Source of the DNA: JAWLGW01 sp964569055
Lineage (GTDB): Bacteria; Planctomycetota; J058
Direction of reading: 5' to 3'
NCBI GenBank assembly: GCA_964569055.1
Contig: CAZMSZ010000376.1
Coordinates: forward strand, 1-7,296
DNA length: 7,296 nucleotides
Made by a program: the position numbers and the translations under genes. The notes under the pieces were generated by a model. That model did not search any database and was not told the origin of the DNA. It was given only the letters and a program-made list of their open reading frames with translations. Positions 1 to 5,649 of the stretch are shown here, in pieces; positions within the stretch are counted from its first letter, which is position 1; every line of letters starts with the position of its first letter.

Positions 1-80
1 GCCGCGCGCGCAGGCTAGCACCGCGCGCAGGGCGACATCAACGGGCGCTGCCCGCGCGCTGCCCGGCTCACGGGCGGCGC

Positions 81-144
81 CTCTGATTCTTCGGCTCCCG
101 CACCGAGAGCGTCGCGCCCCACCAAACCAGCCGAAGGATCAGAG
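81..144. repeat. 16-bp inverted repeat, possible bidirectional terminator
   Basis: The arms at 81-96 (CTCTGATTCTTCGGCT) and 129-144 (AGCCGAAGGATCAGAG) are inverted copies that differ at one position and are separated by 32 bases. Read as plus-strand RNA the single difference is a U-G wobble, so all 16 positions pair. As minus-strand RNA it is a C-A mismatch. The right arm includes the stop codon (139-141) and the last sense codon of the minus-strand glycosyltransferase, so the hairpin would form at the very end of that transcript. No T-run follows in either direction, and the loop is long for an intrinsic terminator. A plus-strand TAG at 16-18 could end a gene coming from the left, which would make this a convergent junction, but too little of it is visible to call that gene. 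Bases 1-80 otherwise show only GC-rich short repeats. Confidence 0.55.
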
Positions 145-1266
145 CCCCTCGTAGATCCGCTCGACCTGCTCGGCTTGCGCCGCCGGGTCGAAGCGTCGCA
201 GCGCCGTGCGGCGCGCGCCCTCGCCGAGGCGCCGCACCAGCTCGCGGTCCTTCCCCAGCCGGACCAGGCACGCGGCCAGCTCGGCGGGGGTGTCGTCGAT
301 CACGAACCCGTCCTCGCCGTCGGTGATCAGCTCGGGGAGCATGCCGCGGCGGGCGGCGATCACCGGGGTGCCGGTCGCGAGCGCCTCGCGGGCCGCGCGG
401 CACGAGCCGTCGGTGCCGGGCATCAGGAACACCAGCACGTCGAGCGCGCGCAGGCCGGCCACGTACTCGTCGCCGCGCAGGTAGCCGGGGAACACGGTGA
501 CGTCCGCCAGGCCGTGCCGCCGCACCGGCTCCTCCGCCACCTCCGCCATGTGGGTCCCGCGCCCGACGAGGACCAGCCGCAGCTCGGGGAGCTGCTCGCG
601 CGCGCGGCGGGCGGCCTCGATCACCACCTCGTAGCGGCGGTGCCGCTGGATTCGCGCCACCACCCCCACCGCGAGGTGCTCGGGGGCGAGCCCCCAGCGC
701 GTGCGCAGGTCGGGCAGCTCGCGCTCGGGCGCGAACCGCTCGAGCTGCACCGCGGCGTCGACGAGGTGCACCCGCTCGCGCGGCAGCCCGAACGTGGCCA
801 CGTCGGCCTCGAGCGCCTCGCGCGAGAGCTCGATCAGCGCGTCCACCCGCCGCGGCAGCAGGAACCGGTTGCGGAGGGTCGGCCGCAGCGGGGCCGCCTC
901 GTGGTTGGTGCGCACCAGGCGCGGGCGCGAGGCCGCGCGGCCGGCGGCGATCGCCGCCGGCAGGTGGTCGCCCGTCATGTGGCAGTGCACGACGTCGAAC
1001 CGGCGCTCGTCGAACAGCCGCGCCAGCCGCCGCGCGTCGCGCCAGCTCGCCAGCACGTCGAAGTGCTTGGGCAGCGCGAACCCGCCCTCCACCTGCACCC
1101 CGTAGCTGCGGCACGCCTCGTCGATCGCCCCCTCGGCCGGGGCGGGCAGCGGCATGTGCGCGAACACCACCTCGTGGCCCCGGGCCTGCAGCGCCGCGGC
1201 CAGGCGCACCGCCGGCTCGGCCGGACCGGTCAGCTTCCAGTTGCTGAAGAGGTGGAGCAGCTTCAT
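139..1266 (-). CDS. GT4-family glycosyltransferase (GT-B fold)
   Basis: This is a 375-residue retaining glycosyltransferase of the GT4/GT1 superfamily, expected to move a sugar from a nucleotide donor to a lipid or glycan acceptor on the cytoplasmic side of the inner membrane. The N-terminal Rossmann half (about 1-178) opens with LLHLFSNWKLTGPAEPAVRL and contains VVHCHMTGDH (92-101). The C-terminal donor-binding half (about 196-355) has VARIQRHRR (203-211), with basic residues where GT4 enzymes bind the donor phosphates, then LVGRGT (233-238) and the acidic motif PGTDGSCRAAREAL (283-296). The usual E-X7-E is D286-X7-E294 here, a conservative change. Length is normal for the family. The ATG at 1266 is chosen because the protein begins right at the first beta strand; an open frame continues upstream on the minus strand but lacks family sequence and would cross the divergent neighbour. 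No clear Shine-Dalgarno is visible. Donor and acceptor cannot be told from sequence. Confidence 0.93.
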   Translation of the reverse strand: MKLLHLFSNWKLTGPAEPAVRLAAALQARGHEVVFAHMPLPAPAEGAIDEACRSYGVQVEGGFALPKHFDVLASWRDARRLARLFDERRFDVVHCHMTGDHLPAAIAAGRAASRPRLVRTNHEAAPLRPTLRNRFLLPRRVDALIELSREALEADVATFGLPRERVHLVDAAVQLERFAPERELPDLRTRWGLAPEHLAVGVVARIQRHRRYEVVIEAARRAREQLPELRLVLVGRGTHMAEVAEEPVRRHGLADVTVFPGYLRGDEYVAGLRALDVLVFLMPGTDGSCRAAREALATGTPVIAARRGMLPELITDGEDGFVIDDTPAELAACLVRLGKDRELVRRLGEGARRTALRRFDPAAQAEQVERIYEGL

Positions 1267-1285
1267 GGGGCCCGACGGGCGCGCG

Positions 1286-1314
1286 AGTGTAAGAGTAGGC
1301 CCGGCAACGGACAA
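1286..1314 (-). promoter_or_regulatory. Candidate -35/-10 promoter of the minus-strand glycosyltransferase
   Basis: On the minus strand TTGTCC (complement of 1309-1314) and TACACT (complement of 1286-1291) lie exactly 17 bases apart. Each matches 4 of 6 positions of the sigma-70 consensus. Transcription would begin roughly 10-15 bases before the ATG at 1266, giving a very short leader, which agrees with the lack of a Shine-Dalgarno sequence. The placement is good and the hexamers are only moderate. Confidence 0.4.
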
Positions 1315-1329
1315 GCGCGGCGCCGCGCT
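1314..1329. promoter_or_regulatory. Perfect 16-nt palindrome between divergent promoters, candidate operator
   Basis: AGCGCGGCGCCGCGCT is identical to its own reverse complement. It abuts the candidate -35 box of the leftward glycosyltransferase, sharing base 1314, and ends about 21 bases before the candidate -35 box of the rightward gene. A dimeric regulator bound here could control both directions. Short GC-only palindromes arise easily in DNA of this composition, so the evidence is the length, the A/T ends and the position. Confidence 0.35.
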
Positions 1330-1350
1330 CCCGGCCCACCTCGATCCACG

Positions 1351-1378
1351 TTGCATTGGCCGTCCCGCGCGGGAAAAT
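1351..1378 (+). promoter_or_regulatory. Weak candidate promoter of the rightward operon
   Basis: TTGCAT (1351-1356) and GAAAAT (1373-1378) are 16 bases apart, matching 3 and 4 of 6 sigma-70 consensus positions. The A-rich stretch at 1374-1378 stands out locally. Transcription would start within a few bases of the ATG at 1387, implying a leaderless or nearly leaderless message. That fits the absence of a good Shine-Dalgarno: the only purine run, GGGAAA at 1371-1376, is 10 bases from the start. Confidence 0.3.
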
Positions 1379-1386
1379 GCCGCCCT

Positions 1387-2538
1387 ATGAAGGTCGCCAT
1401 TACGTACGCGCGCCTCGACGCGCCCGACCCGCTCGAGCAGGAGATCCGCGACCTGGTGCCGCGGCTGCTCGACGCCGGCCACGAGGTCCACCTGTTCCGG
1501 AGCGGCTGGGACGAGCCGGTCGACCCGCGGGCGCACTCGCACCGCGTGCCCGACCCCTGGAAGCCGGTCCGGTTCATGAACCTGCGCGCCTACGACCGCT
1601 GGGTCAGCCGGCGGGTCCGGCGCGAGGCGTTCGACGTGGTGCACGGCTTCGGCGTCAGCTCGTATCAGGACCTGTGCACGCTCGACCCCGCCACCCTCGA
1701 GCTCGCGCCCGGCCCGCGCAAGGGCGAGCCGCTCCACCAGCGGCAACTGCGCGAGATCCAGCGCCGCCGCTTCACCCCGGGCAACTTCCACCGCGCGATC
1801 GTCAGCTCCGAGCTGTGCGCCGAGGCGCTGCGCGAGCGCTACGGCCTCACGTCCGAGCAGGTCGTCACGCTCCACCCCGGGGTCGACACCGAGCGGTTCC
1901 ACCCGCGCAACCGCGCCACCTACGCCGCGGAGTACCGCGAGCGGATCGTGATCCCGCAGGCGACGTTCGTGATCATGTGCATGGCCGACGACCTCGAGCG
2001 CCAGGGCGTGGACGCCCTGATCGAGGCCGCGCGCCTGCTCAAGGCCCGCGGCGGGCTCCCCGGCGGGCGCCCCTTCCGGTTCGCCGTGATCGGCGACGCC
2101 GACCACGAGGTCGAGCGGGCGCTGACCGCGCGCGCCAAGCAGTACGGCGTGTGGAAGGACATCAAGTTCTACGGCCCCCAGCACCGCCCCGAGCGCTGGC
2201 TCGCGACCGCCGACCTCTACGTCCACCCGGCCCGGTTCGAGGCGTTCGGGACGCCGGCTCTCGAGGCCATGGCGAGCGGGCTGCCGGTCGTCCTCTCCAG
2301 CAAGACCGGGGCGGCCGAGCTGGTGCAGGAGGGGGAGAACGGCTACGTGATCGCGCCGGCCGACGCCGAGGCGGTCGTCGACAAGATCCTGGCGCTCGCG
2401 GCCGACGAGGCGCTGCGGACGCGGCTCGGCCAGGCCGCGCGGGTCACCGCCGAGGTGCGCACGCAGGAGGCGACGTTCGCCGGGCTGGTCGCCCTGTACG
2501 AGGAGGCCGCGGCGGCCAAGCGGCCGGCGCTGGTCTGA
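1387..2538 (+). CDS. WaaG/RfaG-like GT4 glycosyltransferase
   Basis: This 383-residue GT-B glycosyltransferase resembles WaaG (RfaG), the enzyme that adds the first outer-core hexose to heptose in enteric LPS. WaaG-like traits are an early AGHEVHLFRSGWDEP (30-44), a region with RRRFTPGNFHRAIVSSELC (126-144), and TLHPGVDTERFHP (161-173) leading into the donor domain. The donor domain carries MADDLERQGVDALIEA (199-214), FYGPQHRPE (261-269) and a complete E-X7-E motif, EAFGTPALE (285-293). The Lys that normally precedes Gly in the donor-phosphate loop is Gln206 here, while Arg205 is kept. No signal peptide or membrane helix is seen, so it should act at the cytoplasmic face. The start is the first in-frame ATG and begins directly at beta strand 1. 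It is divergent from the other glycosyltransferase and 40 bp ahead of the ABC exporter, consistent with building the glycolipid that the exporter moves. The exact sugar specificity is unknown. Confidence 0.92.
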   Translation: MKVAITYARLDAPDPLEQEIRDLVPRLLDAGHEVHLFRSGWDEPVDPRAHSHRVPDPWKPVRFMNLRAYDRWVSRRVRREAFDVVHGFGVSSYQDLCTLDPATLELAPGPRKGEPLHQRQLREIQRRRFTPGNFHRAIVSSELCAEALRERYGLTSEQVVTLHPGVDTERFHPRNRATYAAEYRERIVIPQATFVIMCMADDLERQGVDALIEAARLLKARGGLPGGRPFRFAVIGDADHEVERALTARAKQYGVWKDIKFYGPQHRPERWLATADLYVHPARFEAFGTPALEAMASGLPVVLSSKTGAAELVQEGENGYVIAPADAEAVVDKILALAADEALRTRLGQAARVTAEVRTQEATFAGLVALYEEAAAAKRPALV

Positions 2539-2578
2539 GCCGCGTGCCCCACCGGCGACGCCGCCCGCGCCGCGCTCC

Positions 2579-4810
2579 GTGAGCGACGCCCCACCCCCCG
2601 CGCCGCCCGCGCCCGCCCCGCCCGAGCGGCCGCGCCGGCGCGCCGACGTCCGCGCGCTCGCGCCGCTGCTCCCGTTCCTGCGGGGCTACCGCCCGCGGAT
2701 CGCGCTGGTGCTGCTCACCGCGCTGCTGCTCGCGGCCGCCGACGTGGCGCGCGTGCAGCTGATCGACCCGCTGCTCGACGAGGTGTTCGCCCAGGGCGGC
2801 AACCCGCGCTCCTTGCTGCAGGAGGAGCTGCTCACGTCGGACCTCACCGCCGCCGACCAGGCCGCGATCGAGGCGGCGCTGGCCGCGAGCGCCCGGTCGC
2901 GCACGCTCGAGGAGCTCGCCGCGCTGCGGCGCGACCCGGACCTCGACGGGGCCGGCGCCTACCGGGCGCCCGAGGGCTCGCGCGACCCGCTGGAGCGGCT
3001 GCTGGGGCGCACCAGCCGTCAGCTCATGTTCGTGGCCGAGGAGCTGCCCCAGGACGCGGTCGACGGCTGGCAGCGCCTCGGCGAGGCCGCCGAGCTCCAG
3101 CGCCGGGCGCTGGCCGCGCACGCCGCCGGCTCGCCGGGGGTCGCCGCCGCCCTCGCCCGCGCGGCGCGCGAGCGGACGCACGACGCCTCGTTCCTGCTGG
3201 CGCGCGGCACGCTCATGTGGGTGTTCCAGGCGGCGATCGTGCTCGGCCTGGCCCTGGCCGGGCTGTCGTTCGTGACGCTGGTCCTCGCGCGCACCCTGGC
3301 CGCGCGGGTCCTGCTCGACCTGCAGAACGCCGCGGCCGAGCACCTGCTGACGCTCTCGGTCGGCTACTTCGAGGACGCGCAGCGCGGCGACCTACTCAGC
3401 CGCCTGACCGGCGACCTGCAGCGGACCAGCGTGCTCGTGAACACGCTGATCGAGGGCGTGGTCAAGGCGATCCACCTCGCCGTGCTCGTGGCGGGCGCCG
3501 TGTTCGTGGCGCCGCGGCTCTCGCTCAGCCTGGTGGTGCTCGGCGCGCCCGTGATCGGCGCCAGCCGCTGGTTCGGCAAGCGGATCCGGCGCAGCGCCCG
3601 CCGCCGTCAGGGCATGACGGGGCTCGCCTTCCAGGCCGTGCAGCAGATGCTCGAGGGGATCCGCGAGGTGAAGGCGTTCCAGCGCGAGCCCCACGAGGCC
3701 GAGCGCTTCGGCGACGCCGCCCGCGAGGCCTATCAGGCGCAGGAGCAGGCGATCCGCGCCCGGGCCGCCTCGCGCACCGTGCTGCACCTCGCCAACGACC
3801 TCGCGCTCCCGCTGCTGTTCCTGCTCGGGAGCTTCCTGGTGGTGACCGCCGCGCTCGACCTCGACGTGGGGCAGTTCGGCGTGTTCCTGGGCCTGGTCGT
3901 GCTGATGTACATGCCGGCCAAGACGCTCGGGCAGGCCTACAACGACCTCATGGACGGGATCCCCGCCCTGGAGCGGGTGTTCGCCGTGTTCGCCCAGCGG
4001 CCCCGGGTGGTCGACGTCCCCGACGCGACGCCGCTCGAGGGCCTGCGCGAGGCGATCCGCTGCGAGGGCGTCAGCTTCGCCTACGCCGGCGGCGACGAGG
4101 TGCTCTCGGGGATCGAGCTCACCGCCGCCGCCGGCACCATGACCGCGCTCGTCGGCCGGACCGGGAGCGGCAAGTCGACCCTGGTCGACCTGATCGCGCG
4201 GTTCCACGACCCGACCGCCGGGCGGGTCACCGTGGACGGGCGCGACCTGCGGTCGGTGCGGCTGGCGAGCTGGCTCGACCTGTTGGCGGTCGTCCCGCAG
4301 GAGAGCTTCCTGTTCAACGACACCGTCCGCGAGAACATCCGCTACGGGCGGCTCGACGCGAGCGACGCCGAGGTCGAGGAGGCGGCGCGCCAGGCGCGGA
4401 TCCACGAGGAGATCGCGGCCTTCCCCGAGGGCTACGACACGCTCGTCGGCGAGCGCGGCTCGCGGCTCTCGGGCGGGCAGGTGCAGCGGGTGGCGATCGC
4501 GCGCGCGATCCTGCGGCGCCCGCAGGTGCTGATCCTCGACGAGGCGACGAGCGCCCTGGACGCGACCACCGAGCGCAAGGTGCAGGCGGGGCTCGACGCC
4601 CTGGCCCGCGGCGCGACCAGCTTCGTGGTCGCCCACCGGCTCTCGACCGTGCGCCGCGCCGATCAGATCCTCGTGCTCCACGAGGGCCGCGTAGTGGAGC
4701 GGGGGACCCATGAGGCGCTGGTCGCCGCGGGCGGCGTCTACGCCGAGCTGGTCGAGCGGCAGCTCGAGGGGGATCGCTCGCCCTCGTCGGGAACCGACCC
4801 CGCCGGTTAG
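2579..4810 (+). CDS. MsbA-like ABC exporter (fused TMD-NBD) with large insertion after TM1
   Basis: This 743-residue half-transporter would work as a homodimer in the inner membrane, exporting a lipid or glycolipid at the cost of ATP. A Pro-rich cytoplasmic tail (1-20) precedes TM1 (about 40-56) and LIDPLLDEVF (61-70), which matches the end of TM1 in MsbA. The next membrane helix begins only at about 212; MsbA has roughly ten residues there. The intervening ~135 residues are charged, Ala-rich and probably helical, and would face the periplasm. After it come the usual membrane region (about 212-450) and a complete nucleotide-binding domain: Walker A GRTGSGKST (526-534), Q-loop Gln574, signature LSGGQ (630-634), Walker B VLILDE (650-655), D-loop SALD (658-661) and switch His686. 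All catalytic residues are present. The GTG start is used; no in-frame alternative fits, and there is no Shine-Dalgarno. Neighbouring glycosyltransferases and RfaE2 favour an LPS- or glycolipid-type substrate. Confidence 0.94.
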   Translation: MSDAPPPAPPAPAPPERPRRRADVRALAPLLPFLRGYRPRIALVLLTALLLAAADVARVQLIDPLLDEVFAQGGNPRSLLQEELLTSDLTAADQAAIEAALAASARSRTLEELAALRRDPDLDGAGAYRAPEGSRDPLERLLGRTSRQLMFVAEELPQDAVDGWQRLGEAAELQRRALAAHAAGSPGVAAALARAARERTHDASFLLARGTLMWVFQAAIVLGLALAGLSFVTLVLARTLAARVLLDLQNAAAEHLLTLSVGYFEDAQRGDLLSRLTGDLQRTSVLVNTLIEGVVKAIHLAVLVAGAVFVAPRLSLSLVVLGAPVIGASRWFGKRIRRSARRRQGMTGLAFQAVQQMLEGIREVKAFQREPHEAERFGDAAREAYQAQEQAIRARAASRTVLHLANDLALPLLFLLGSFLVVTAALDLDVGQFGVFLGLVVLMYMPAKTLGQAYNDLMDGIPALERVFAVFAQRPRVVDVPDATPLEGLREAIRCEGVSFAYAGGDEVLSGIELTAAAGTMTALVGRTGSGKSTLVDLIARFHDPTAGRVTVDGRDLRSVRLASWLDLLAVVPQESFLFNDTVRENIRYGRLDASDAEVEEAARQARIHEEIAAFPEGYDTLVGERGSRLSGGQVQRVAIARAILRRPQVLILDEATSALDATTERKVQAGLDALARGATSFVVAHRLSTVRRADQILVLHEGRVVERGTHEALVAAGGVYAELVERQLEGDRSPSSGTDPAG

Positions 4811-4824
4811 CGTGTGCTCCCTTC

Positions 4825-4830
4825 GAGGAG
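4825..4830 (+). promoter_or_regulatory. Ribosome binding site that supports a CTG start
   Basis: GAGGAG lies in the 29-bp gap after the exporter stop codon, nine bases ahead of the CTG at 4840. It is the only Shine-Dalgarno-like sequence near this gene and is well spaced for that codon. It lies about 100 bases from the first ATG (4933), so it could not serve that start. Confidence 0.6.
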
Positions 4831-4839
4831 CGCCGCGCC

Positions 4840-5334
4840 CTGACCTCGCCCGAGCCCGCCCGGATCCTCCGTGACCGCCAGGAGCTGGCCCGCGCCGTCG
4901 CCGCCGAGAAGGCGGCGGGCAAGCGGGTCGTCATGACGAACGGCACGTTCGACCTGCTCCACGTGGGCCACCTGCGCTCGCTGGTGGGCGCGCGGGCGCA
5001 CGGCGACGTGCTGGTGGTCGCGATCAACTCCGACGCCTCGGTGCGGGCCTACAAGGGGCCGCACCTGCCGATCCAGCCCGAGGACGAGCGGGCCGAGCTG
5101 ATCGCCGGGCTGCGCTTCGTGGACTACGTGACCGTGTTCGACGAGCCCACGGTGGACGCGCTGCTCCGGCTGCTCCAGCCGCACGTGCACGCCAAGGGGA
5201 CCGAGTACGACCCGGCCACGATCCCCGAGCGCGCCTCGGTCGAGAGCTACGGCGGGGAGATCGCGATCGTCGGCGACGCCAAGGCGCACTCGACGTCCTG
5301 GCTGATCCGTCGGATCCGCGCGCTTCCGGAATAG
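4840..5334 (+). CDS. rfaE2: RfaE2/HldE-C-type nucleotidyltransferase (probable CTG start)
   Basis: This 164-residue cytidylyltransferase-like enzyme matches the stand-alone form of the HldE C-terminal domain, which joins heptose-1-phosphate and ATP to make the ADP-heptose used for the LPS inner core. Visible are TNGTFDLLHVGH (33-44) with the catalytic HxGH motif at 41-44, NSDASVRAYKG (63-73), PEDERAELIAGL (80-91), AKGTEYDP (118-125) and the C-terminal HSTSWLIRRI (150-159). The usual Cys of TNGCFD is Thr. The first ATG (4933) would encode the Met of VVMTNGTFD and remove the first beta strand plus the preceding helix, so it is an unlikely start. The in-frame CTG at 4840, with a well-placed GAGGAG, restores the family's typical N-terminus and length. 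No kinase (HldE N-terminal) domain is present here. A related activity such as glycerol-3-phosphate cytidylyltransferase is possible but less likely given the neighbours. It is 29 bp behind the exporter, probably in the same operon. Confidence 0.88.
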   Translation: MTSPEPARILRDRQELARAVAAEKAAGKRVVMTNGTFDLLHVGHLRSLVGARAHGDVLVVAINSDASVRAYKGPHLPIQPEDERAELIAGLRFVDYVTVFDEPTVDALLRLLQPHVHAKGTEYDPATIPERASVESYGGEIAIVGDAKAHSTSWLIRRIRALPE

Positions 5335-5378
5335 CGGCGGGGCGCGCCCGCGCCCTCCAGCACCACACTACGAAGCCC

Positions 5379-5405
5379 GCGCAAGGGCCCGAGGGCCCGT
5401 CGCGC
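5379..5405 (+). terminator. Candidate hairpin terminator after the envelope operon
   Basis: About 45 bases after the nucleotidyltransferase stop, GGGCC (5385-5389) and GGCCC (5394-5398) pair around a CGAG loop. Flanking GCGC arms (5379-5382 and 5402-5405) extend the stem across a small internal loop. No U-tract follows, so this could be a non-canonical terminator or only compositional structure. Confidence 0.3.
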
Positions 5406-5592
5406 CAGGTGGGGCGTCGCGCCCGAGCCCGCCCGGCGCCTGGGCTACGGCCGGATCGCTGCTCCGCTTTTTGCCGACGCCCGCGCGGGCGCGAGGAACA
5501 ACCGGGCGGTCGGCCCGTGAGCGCCGTCCCTGGCGCGCGGCGCAAGCGCTCGCGCTCGCGCGGCTTCGGGCGCGCGGGCGGCCGGGCGCGCT

Positions 5593-5609
5593 CTGGCGTG
5601 GAGCTTGCC
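5593..5609 (+). promoter_or_regulatory. Candidate sigma-54 (-24/-12) promoter
   Basis: CTGGCGTGGAGCTTGCC fits the RpoN consensus YTGGCACGRNNNTTGCW in register. The invariant GG (5595-5596) and GC (5607-5608) are correctly spaced, the TGGC and TTGC blocks are intact, and only three specified positions differ (two in the ACG part and the last W). Transcription would start near 5620, giving a leader of about 30 bases that contains the ribosome binding site at 5639-5643. This would put the secreted GH-like gene under activator-dependent control, separate from the upstream operon. Confidence 0.5.
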
Positions 5610-5638
5610 TACTGGCGGCGCGAAGACCGGAAACAGGG

Positions 5639-5643
5639 GGAGG
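5639..5643 (+). promoter_or_regulatory. Strong Shine-Dalgarno before the GH-like gene
   Basis: GGAGG lies within a longer purine run (AGGGGGAGGAAA), six bases ahead of the ATG at 5650. It is the best ribosome binding site in the window and fixes this start, which also yields a proper signal peptide. Confidence 0.8.
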
Positions 5644-5649
5644 AAATCC

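Larger units (their letters stand above)
5335..5649. other. 315-bp intergenic region with GC palindromes
   Basis: I see no convincing gene here. Open frames crossing it give Arg/Pro/Ala-rich low-complexity translations with no recognisable motif. It holds a 10-nt palindrome just after the nucleotidyltransferase stop (5340-5349), a hairpin at 5379-5405, a 14-nt perfect palindrome at 5478-5491 (CGCCCGCGCGGGCG), a CGGGC/GCCCG inverted pair at 5503-5517, and the -24/-12 promoter candidate near its right end. The palindromes lie about 100-140 bases upstream of the predicted start site, where sigma-54 activators often bind, but in DNA this GC-rich they may be incidental. Confidence 0.6.

Noticed and set aside
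175..1386. Plus-strand frame extending the WaaG-like gene to 787 residues
   Set aside because: It is antisense to the minus-strand glycosyltransferase and compositionally a shadow frame; homology to WaaG begins exactly at 1387.
1267..2226. Minus-strand frame extending the glycosyltransferase to 695 residues
   Set aside because: The extra N-terminal part is the antisense of the WaaG-like gene, shows no family motifs and would precede a normal glycosyltransferase start at 1266.
3217..4713. 498-residue plus-strand frame inside the exporter gene
   Set aside because: It is an Arg/Gly/Pro-rich out-of-frame translation of the ABC exporter.
5451..5472. Intrinsic terminator ending in TTTTT at 5468-5472
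   Set aside because: The preceding stem is only four base pairs (CGGA/TCCG) with a seven-base loop, too weak to call.
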